Source: Sphingomonas sp. UBA1000
Lineage (GTDB): Bacteria > Pseudomonadota > Alphaproteobacteria > Sphingomonadales > Sphingomonadaceae
Direction of reading: 5' to 3'
Length of the DNA: 18,670 nt
NCBI GenBank assembly: GCA_002291855.1
Contig: DBAW01000208.1
Coordinates: 1 to 18,670, forward strand
Both the position numbers and the translations under genes were made by a program. Positions 13,460 to 18,670 of the stretch are shown here, in pieces; within the stretch, counting starts at the first letter, position 1, and each line of letters begins with the position of its first letter. A model generated the notes under the pieces. It saw only the letters and a program-made list of their open reading frames with translations, was not told the origin of the DNA and searched no databases.

Positions 13460-16400
13460 TCAAGGGGCGGGTGCGACGGCCTGCGCCCCGCCTGCCTGCG
13501 CCCCGCGCGCCCGTTCTTCGCCGCGCGCGATCAGCAGATACATGACCGGGGTGACGATGCGCGACATCAGCGTCGACGACACCAGCCCGCCGATGATCAC
13601 CCAGGCGAGCGGCGCATACAGTCCCGATCCCGACAGGGCGAGCGGCAGCAGCCCGCCGATTGCGGTCACGCTCGTCAGCAGCACGGGCAGGAAGCGCACC
13701 TCGCCCGCGCGCTCGATTGCCGGGCGCAGGGCCATGCCCTCGGCGCGCAGCTGGGCGGTGAAATCGACGAGCAGGATCGAATTCTTGATCTCGATCCCAA
13801 TGAGCGCGACGAAGCCGATGATCGCCGTATAGCTGAGCGACAGGCCGTTCGCCCATAACGCCACCAGCCCGCCGAACAGCCCGAGCGGAATGACGCCGGC
13901 GACCACCGCGGTTTCCTTGAACCGGCCAAACTCCAGCACCAGCACGCCCATGATGCCGAACACGGCCAGCAGGATGATCCCGCCAAGTCCCGAAAAGCTG
14001 CGCGCCCGCGCCTCGGCCTCGCCGCCCACGGCGATGCTGTAGCCGGGCGGCAGCGTGATGCGCGCGATCCGCTCCGCGCTCGCCGCGCTGACGCGCGAGG
14101 TGAGCGCGCCCAGCTGGACATTGGCGGTCACCTGCACGCTGCGCTGCTGGCGGTCGCGGGTGATCTGCGCCGGCCCTGGGGACAGGCGCGGGCGCGCGAT
14201 CTGCGCAAGCGGGATGGCAGCGCCCGGTGCGGCGGTCGTCGGCACATGGATCTGCTCCAGCGCGGCGATGCTGTGCCGTTCGCCCATCGGCAGGCGGACG
14301 ACGACATCATAGCTGTCGCCCTCGGCATCGCGGAACCGGCCCGCCGGCTCGCCGGCCAGTGCCAGCCGCGCCACCCGCCGCGCCGCCCCCGGCGCGACGC
14401 CGAGCAGCGCCGCCTTGCCGGTATCAAGGCCGAGATCAAGGTCGATGCGGTCAAGCGCCAGCGGGTTGCGCACGTCGCGCGCGCCCGGCGTGTCCTTGAG
14501 CGCCGCCTCGACCGCCCCGGCCAGCCGCTTCAGCTCCGCCAGATCCGGGCCATAGACGGTCCAGGCGATGGGGGCCGCGATCGGCGCGCCGTTCTGGAAC
14601 GGCGTCACGGTGATGCGCGCGTCCGGATAGGCGGCGAAGCGCGCGCGGATGCGGCCGATCATCGCCGGGCCTGCATCCGGGTCCCAGCGGTCCATGACGC
14701 CCAGCACCGCGCCGATATTGCTCCGCTGGTCGATCTCGCGGACGTTATAAAACACCTGCGGATTGCCGCGACCGATATTGGCCAGCCGCGTCGTCACCCC
14801 CGGCTCGCCGGCCAGCACGGCCTCGACAAAGCGCACCGCCCGGTCGGTCTGGCTGGTCTCGGCCCCTTCGGGGGCTTCGATCTCGACCAGAAAATAGGGG
14901 GTGTCGGCGGACGGAAACAGGCTGGTGCCGATGATGGGCACGAGGCCGATGGCTGCCGCGCACAGCGCCATCGACGCACCAAGCGCACGCCATGGCCGCT
15001 CCAGCGCCCAGTGCAGCACCGGGGCGTAGAGCCGGTGGATGCCGCCTTCGACCCATTGCAGGATGCGGTTGCCGTGCGCGCTTTCGGTGCGCGGCAGGAT
15101 GCGGCTGGCGAGAAACGGCACGATGGTCAGCGACACGACCAGGCTGGCCGCAACCGTCGCGATCACCGCAAGCGGCAGGCCGCGCGTGAACTTGCCCGCG
15201 CCTTCGGGCAGGAAGACGAGCGGCAGGAACGCAAAGATCAGCACCCCGGTGCAGCCCAGCACCGCCACCGCGATCTGCGACGTGCCCGCAAGCGCCGCCT
15301 GTCCGCGCGTCAGCCCGCCGCGCAGCCGCCGGGCGATGTTTTCGACGACGACGATCGAATCGTCGACCAGCAGGCCGAGCGCGAGGATGAAGCCGGCAAT
15401 CACCAGCTGGTTGAGCGTATAATCGGCCAGCCACATCGCCAGCACGCCGATGGCAAGGCTGAGCGGCACCGAGATCATCACCACCAGCGACGCGCGCAGG
15501 CCGAGCGGCAGCAGCGTGATCAGCACCAGCGCCAGCGCGAGCGCAAAGTCGCGGCCGAGCTGGCCGAGCTTGTCGGCGATGTCGCGGCTCTGGTCGAACC
15601 CGGCGACGAGCGCGATGTCGGGCGGCAGGAACGGCCGCCCGCGCTCTGCCGCCGCCATCACCCCGCGCTGCACGTCGAGCACATTGACGCGGTCCTTCTG
15701 GGTGACGGTCAGCCAGATTGCGCGCTTGCCGTTCCAGCGCGTGACATGGGTGCGCTCGGGCGATGCCCAGCCGATCTGGGCGACGTCGCCGACGCGCACG
15801 ACGCTGCCATTGCCGGCGCGCAGCGGCGTGTCGCGCAGCTCCTCGACCGTGCGGAACGCCCCGCCCGCGCGGACGTTGAAACGCTGGTCGCCCACGCTGA
15901 CCGCGCCCGCCGGCAGATCGGCCCCGCCGGCGCGCAGCGCATCGGTGACCGCGCTAACCGGCAGGCGCAGTTCGGCCAGCCGGCCGAGATCGACGGCGAC
16001 GCGCATTTCGGGCGTGGGCAGCCCCCAGATGCGCGCGCCGCGCACGCCGGGGACGCGGGTGAAGCTGTCGCGCAGGTCGCGCGCGACCTTTTCCATCCGG
16101 CGGAACGAGGCGGTGTCGCTGACCAGCGCGAACTGGACGACTGCGCTTTCGGTGGTGCGCACCTTGCGGAACTCCAGCCGCTGCAAACCCTGGGGCAGCT
16201 GGGCGCGGATCGCGTTAACCTCGCGCACCACCTCGTCATAATCCTTTTCCGGGTCGGTCGACCATGCGAACTCGGCGGTCACCACCGCTTGACCGTCGGT
16301 CGCGCGCGACTGCACCCGGTCGATGCCGTCCAGCCCCTGCAGCACCTCCTCGATCGGCTTGGCGACCGTCTGTTCCATATCGGCCGGATCCGCGCCCGGC

Positions 16401-16558
16401 TGGATCGCGACGATGACGACGACGGGGATCGGGAAATGCGGGTCGACCGAGCGGGGAATGGCGAGAAACGCCTGAATGCCAAGTGCTGCAAGCAGCGCGA
16501 ACACGATCAGCGTCGCCTGCCAGCGCGTGACCGCAAAGCCGGTGATGCGGGCGATCAC
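13460..16558 (-). CDS. RND efflux pump inner-membrane permease (drug/HAE type by motif)
   Basis: A 1032-residue proton-driven RND transporter, normal length for the family, with two sets of membrane segments and two large periplasmic loops. TM1 follows the short N-terminus (LIVFALLAALGIQAFLAIP). The TM4 proton-relay motif is LLVDDSIVVVEN with Asp399-Asp400, and the matching lysine is K925 in IEIKNSILLVDF. These are features of AcrB-like pumps; the CusA metal pumps have a different TM4 sequence. The start is GTG at 16558, overlapping the adaptor stop by 4 nt (GTGA). The frame is open to 17551, but that part is a shadow of the adaptor gene. No outer-membrane channel gene of the TolC type is in the window. 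The substrate is unknown; the operon suggests copper or a copper-related toxicant. Confidence 0.95.
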   Translation of the reverse strand: MIARITGFAVTRWQATLIVFALLAALGIQAFLAIPRSVDPHFPIPVVVIVAIQPGADPADMEQTVAKPIEEVLQGLDGIDRVQSRATDGQAVVTAEFAWSTDPEKDYDEVVREVNAIRAQLPQGLQRLEFRKVRTTESAVVQFALVSDTASFRRMEKVARDLRDSFTRVPGVRGARIWGLPTPEMRVAVDLGRLAELRLPVSAVTDALRAGGADLPAGAVSVGDQRFNVRAGGAFRTVEELRDTPLRAGNGSVVRVGDVAQIGWASPERTHVTRWNGKRAIWLTVTQKDRVNVLDVQRGVMAAAERGRPFLPPDIALVAGFDQSRDIADKLGQLGRDFALALALVLITLLPLGLRASLVVMISVPLSLAIGVLAMWLADYTLNQLVIAGFILALGLLVDDSIVVVENIARRLRGGLTRGQAALAGTSQIAVAVLGCTGVLIFAFLPLVFLPEGAGKFTRGLPLAVIATVAASLVVSLTIVPFLASRILPRTESAHGNRILQWVEGGIHRLYAPVLHWALERPWRALGASMALCAAAIGLVPIIGTSLFPSADTPYFLVEIEAPEGAETSQTDRAVRFVEAVLAGEPGVTTRLANIGRGNPQVFYNVREIDQRSNIGAVLGVMDRWDPDAGPAMIGRIRARFAAYPDARITVTPFQNGAPIAAPIAWTVYGPDLAELKRLAGAVEAALKDTPGARDVRNPLALDRIDLDLGLDTGKAALLGVAPGAARRVARLALAGEPAGRFRDAEGDSYDVVVRLPMGERHSIAALEQIHVPTTAAPGAAIPLAQIARPRLSPGPAQITRDRQQRSVQVTANVQLGALTSRVSAASAERIARITLPPGYSIAVGGEAEARARSFSGLGGIILLAVFGIMGVLVLEFGRFKETAVVAGVIPLGLFGGLVALWANGLSLSYTAIIGFVALIGIEIKNSILLVDFTAQLRAEGMALRPAIERAGEVRFLPVLLTSVTAIGGLLPLALSGSGLYAPLAWVIIGGLVSSTLMSRIVTPVMYLLIARGEERARGAQAGGAQAVAPAP

Positions 16559-17610
16559 CGGATCACCCGCACCTGCGCGCCGTCGCGCAGCCGGTCGAGC
16601 CCGGTCGCCACAATCGCCTCGCCCGCCTTCAGCCCCGCCGACAGGGTGATGCCGGCCTCGCCAATGGCCTCGATCCGCACCAGCCGCGCGCGGACCCGCC
16701 CGGCACGGGGGTCGTGGACATAGACGAACGCTTCCTCGGTGCGCGCGGCGAAGATGGCGGTGGCGGGGATGACCGGGCGGCTGGCCGCCGTCTCGCCGCC
16801 AATGCTGCCGGTCGCGATGCGCACGGTGCCGATCATGCCTGAACGCAGGCCGGGCAGGGCGGGCAGCGCGATTTCGCCGATAAACGCGCCGGTCGCCGGG
16901 TCGCCGCGCCCGCTGATCCGGCGCAGCTGGCCCGATATCGGGGCGGGGCCGAGCGCGGGCAGGCGCAGCTCGGCTGGGGTGCCGGGCCTGAGCGCTGCGG
17001 CCTGCCGGTCGGTCAGCGGCAGCTGCACCACCAGCCCGCCGCGCGCATCGCCCAGCGTCAGCACCGGCGCGCCCGCCGCGGCGATGGCACCGGGATCGAG
17101 CGTGCGGGCGAGCACCACACCGGGGCCGGGCGCATGGACGCGGGCATAACGCTGGTCGAACCGCGCGGCGGCGGCGCGGGCATTGGCGGCGGCGGCCCCG
17201 GCCTCGGCCGATTCCAGCCGTGCGCGCGTCACCCAGCCCTTGTCGGCCAAGGTGCGCAGCCGCGTGAGGTCCAGCGCGGCACGGCGGGCATCTTCGGCGG
17301 CGGCCACGGCATTGGCATCGGCCGGCCCGGTGTCGAGCGTGGCGAGCAATTGCCCGGCGCGGACCGTGTCGCCGACATCGACCAGCACCGCGCGCACCCG
17401 GCCCGGCTGGGCAAAGGCAAGGGGCGTTTCCTCGGCATGGCGGACAGTGCCGGTGATCGTCGTGACTGCCCCGCCATCGGCACCGACGCGCACCAGCCTG
17501 ACCGGCACCGGCTCGGCGCGGGGGGCGGGGGCCGGCGCGGCTGCCTTGCACCCGGCAAGGGCAAGCGCCATGACCAGCATGATATGCGCCTGCGCCGTCG
17601 ATCCTGCCAT
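16555..17610 (-). CDS. RND periplasmic adaptor (membrane fusion protein), lipoprotein
   Basis: A 351-residue HlyD/AcrA-type adaptor linking the RND pump to an outer-membrane channel. The lipobox LALAGC gives a lipidated Cys21. The order is barrel-sandwich half-motif (PGRVRAVLVDVGDTVRAGQ), a short Ala-rich alpha-hairpin (about 95-150), the second lipoyl half (VHAPGPGVVLARTLDPG), a beta-barrel domain and a membrane-proximal domain (PATAIFAARTEEAFVYVHDP). The hairpin is shorter than in AcrA. ATG at 17610 is used; ATG at 17580 (MLVMALALAGC) is an alternative with a more usual signal length. It is the first gene of the adaptor-pump-copA-copB operon and divergent from tetR. Confidence 0.93.
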   Translation of the reverse strand: MAGSTAQAHIMLVMALALAGCKAAAPAPAPRAEPVPVRLVRVGADGGAVTTITGTVRHAEETPLAFAQPGRVRAVLVDVGDTVRAGQLLATLDTGPADANAVAAAEDARRAALDLTRLRTLADKGWVTRARLESAEAGAAAANARAAAARFDQRYARVHAPGPGVVLARTLDPGAIAAAGAPVLTLGDARGGLVVQLPLTDRQAAALRPGTPAELRLPALGPAPISGQLRRISGRGDPATGAFIGEIALPALPGLRSGMIGTVRIATGSIGGETAASRPVIPATAIFAARTEEAFVYVHDPRAGRVRARLVRIEAIGEAGITLSAGLKAGEAIVATGLDRLRDGAQVRVIR

Positions 17611-17681
17611 GGTCTGTCCGCCCCCTGCCGCTTGCCCTGCCGTTGCCGATCCGCGCGGAATCGGTTCGGATGAAAAACTAT

Positions 17682-17691
17682 ACCGACCGGT
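17682..17691. promoter_or_regulatory. Candidate TetR operator between adaptor and tetR genes
   Basis: ACCG-AC-CGGT is a perfect 4-bp inverted repeat around two bases, inside the only A/T-rich stretch of the 103-bp divergent region (17668-17703). A second CGGTTC lies at 17662-17667, repeating bases 17688-17693. Palindromes with this kind of core are common TetR-family operators. Binding here would probably cover both promoters; a minus-strand TATAGT overlaps the left side. Confidence 0.5.
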
Positions 17692-17713
17692 TCAAAAAAG
17701 ATAGCCTCGCGGC

Positions 17714-18367
17714 ATGACCGGCCCGTCCCCCCCTGCTGCGCGGCCATCCGGCCCCGGGCGGCCGCCCGATCCGGCGCGGCGCGATGCGGCCATCGCCGCG
17801 GCGCAGGCGCTGTTTCTGGCGCAGGGGTTCGAGCGGACGAGCATGGCCGCCATCGCGCGCGCCGCAGGTGTCGCCAAGCCGACGCTTTATGCGTGGTTCG
17901 GGGACAAGGCGCAGCTGTTCGCCGCCGCCGTCACCCGCAAATGCGAGACGGTGCTCGGCAGTTTCGAGCTGTCGTCATCGGGCGGCCCGCCGGATGCGCT
18001 GCTGACCGCCGCCGCGCGGCGCTTTCTCGATCTCGTGCTCGATCCCGAGGCGCTCAACACCCACCGGCTGGTGACGATGGAGCGCGAACGCCATCCGGAG
18101 CTGGGGCAGCTGTTCCTCGTCCACGCCATCGCCTTTACCAAGGCGCGCTTTACCGCGCTGATCGCCGCGCTCGCCGCGCACGGGCTGGCGATTGACGATC
18201 CCGAACAGACGGCCAGCGACCTGCTCGGGCTGCTGCGCGGCTGGCCGGTGCTGATGTGGGAGCTGAGCGGCCCGGCCATGTCGCCGGACGAACTGGATGC
18301 GCACGCCGCGCGCTGCGTTGCCGTCGCGCTGGCCGGGCACCGTCCCGCGCGCGCGACGGATGCGTGA
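17714..18367 (+). CDS. TetR/AcrR family transcriptional regulator
   Basis: A 217-residue one-component repressor. The N-terminal helix-turn-helix (about 25-70) is typical: AAIAAAQALFLAQGFERTSM, then IARAAGVAKPTLYAWFGDKA. The C-terminal ligand-binding domain is helical and resembles those of AcrR-like efflux regulators. It is divergent from the adaptor-RND-copA-copB operon with 103 bp between, so it is the likely local repressor of that operon and of itself; the ligand is unknown. The ATG at 17714 has no evident Shine-Dalgarno. The basic, proline-rich first 20 residues are common in GC-rich TetR proteins. Confidence 0.94.
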   Translation: MTGPSPPAARPSGPGRPPDPARRDAAIAAAQALFLAQGFERTSMAAIARAAGVAKPTLYAWFGDKAQLFAAAVTRKCETVLGSFELSSSGGPPDALLTAAARRFLDLVLDPEALNTHRLVTMERERHPELGQLFLVHAIAFTKARFTALIAALAAHGLAIDDPEQTASDLLGLLRGWPVLMWELSGPAMSPDELDAHAARCVAVALAGHRPARATDA

Positions 18368-18386
18368 CGTTATGGCGGACGCCGCC

Positions 18387-18422
18387 GATTTGCGCGGTCG
18401 GGCGGCGTTCGCCCGGCAAATC
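18387..18422. repeat. Nested inverted repeat downstream of tetR
   Basis: GATTTGC (18387-18393) pairs with GCAAATC (18416-18422), and inside it GGGCG (18400-18404) pairs with CGCCC (18410-18414). It begins 20 nt after the tetR stop. It could be a transcription barrier for tetR, but no T-run follows, so an intrinsic terminator is not established. Confidence 0.4.
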
Positions 18423-18431
18423 TGCTAGATT
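18423..18431 (+). promoter_or_regulatory. Possible extended -10 promoter for the methyltransferase gene
   Basis: TGC-TAGATT matches an extended -10 element (TGn plus hexamer). No good -35 is seen at 16-18 nt. Transcription would start near 18438, almost at the ATG of the small upstream ORF (18440). Confidence 0.35.
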
Positions 18432-18439
18432 AGACGGGC

Positions 18440-18493
18440 ATGACGATGATGGCAGGCATCCTGCCAGACCGACCCGAGGTGACTGCGCAATGA
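18440..18493 (+). CDS. Possible 17-codon upstream ORF (leader peptide candidate)
   Basis: ATG at 18440 opens a 17-codon frame, MTMMAGILPDRPEVTAQ, whose TGA overlaps the methyltransferase ATG as ATGA (18490-18493). A perfect hairpin TGGCAGG-CAT-CCTGCCA (18450-18466) lies within it. No Shine-Dalgarno precedes it; if the -10 at 18426-18431 is real, it would be nearly leaderless. It may be a coupling peptide or chance. Confidence 0.35.
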   Translation: MTMMAGILPDRPEVTAQ

Positions 18494-18670
18494 CCTATGT
18501 GCCCGCCCCCGCCGACACGCTGCCCGAGGCGGAGAATACATTCTATCTGCGCGCCCCGGTCGGCCGGATGGGCAAGCTGATCGCCCATTGGGAGCTTTAC
18601 CGGCAGATCACCGGCCTGCCCGGCGCGGTCGTCGAACTGGGGGTCTATAAGGGCGCGTCGCTGATGCGCT
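18490..18670 (+). CDS. Class I SAM-dependent methyltransferase, TylF-like, N-terminal part (cut by window edge)
   Basis: The first 60 codons of a gene that runs off the right edge. The protein starts MTYVPAPADTLPEAENTFYL and reaches GAVVELGVYKGASLMR, which looks like the SAM-binding motif I (VELGVYKG) of macrocin-O-methyltransferase (TylF)-like enzymes. The preceding segment GKLIAHWELYRQITGLPG fits sphingomonad members of that family as I remember them. GAGGTGA (18476-18482), 7 nt before the ATG at 18490, supports the start. Substrate cannot be judged from this fragment. It lies on the same strand as tetR, 122 bp downstream. Confidence 0.7.
   Translation, partial: MTYVPAPADTLPEAENTFYLRAPVGRMGKLIAHWELYRQITGLPGAVVELGVYKGASLMR

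Noticed and set aside
14246..16723. 825-codon plus-strand open frame opposite the RND gene
   Set aside because: Antisense shadow; the minus-strand RND protein is full length with its catalytic residues.
16559..17551. N-terminal extension of the RND frame to 1363 codons
   Set aside because: The extra part overlaps the adaptor gene in another frame; the GTG at 16558 gives normal length and a GTGA overlap.

Overview
The window looks like chromosomal DNA of a high-GC alphaproteobacterium, most probably a sphingomonad. The reasons are the strong G/C third-position bias, which makes long false ORFs opposite nearly every gene; a DUF1013/TrcR-type regulator, a family known from alphaproteobacteria; a YlxR protein with a long C-terminal extension; and a TylF-like methyltransferase of the kind I associate with sphingomonads. 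Genus is inference. No transposase, integrase, CRISPR array or rRNA was seen.

Layout. (1) 1-3289, minus: the conserved transcription/translation operon rimP-nusA-ylxR-infB, with infB cut by the window edge. It has a good promoter-like sequence and a leader hairpin upstream of rimP. (2) 3571-4731, plus: an exported PQQ-type aldose sugar dehydrogenase, then a minus-strand tRNA-Thr(UGU) at 4767-4842. (3) 4897-8615, minus: three genes with overlapping ends, rarA, a secreted serine hydrolase and an RNase H-like protein of unknown function. (4) 8823-9503, plus: trcR, divergent from rarA, with a TTG start and a stem-loop near its predicted 5' mRNA end. (5) 9566-10699, plus: an MBL-fold hydrolase. 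(6) 10724-17610, minus: an export operon ordered periplasmic adaptor, RND pump, CopA-type multicopper oxidase, CopB-type outer-membrane protein, with a divergent TetR regulator (17714-18367) and a palindromic operator candidate between them. (7) 18490-end, plus: the start of a methyltransferase gene, preceded by a 17-codon upstream ORF whose stop overlaps its start.

The part most worth a second look is region 6. The 11-residue peptide CPPEHAAMGHC occurs once in CopA and twice at the N-terminus of CopB, with nearly identical DNA in all three copies. It combines Cys, His and Met and lies where these copper proteins normally carry Met/His-rich stretches, so it is a candidate shared copper-binding module. 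The pump in the same operon has the VDD motif of the drug-efflux RND type rather than the CusA metal type, and the adjacent regulator is TetR rather than CueR or CopRS. This suggests a hybrid envelope-detoxification locus.

Start codons matter here. Several genes use GTG or TTG with good Shine-Dalgarno sequences (ylxR TTG, rimP GTG, trcR TTG, RND GTG, copA GTG), and open frames extend far upstream of the true starts of rarA, the RND gene and copB.
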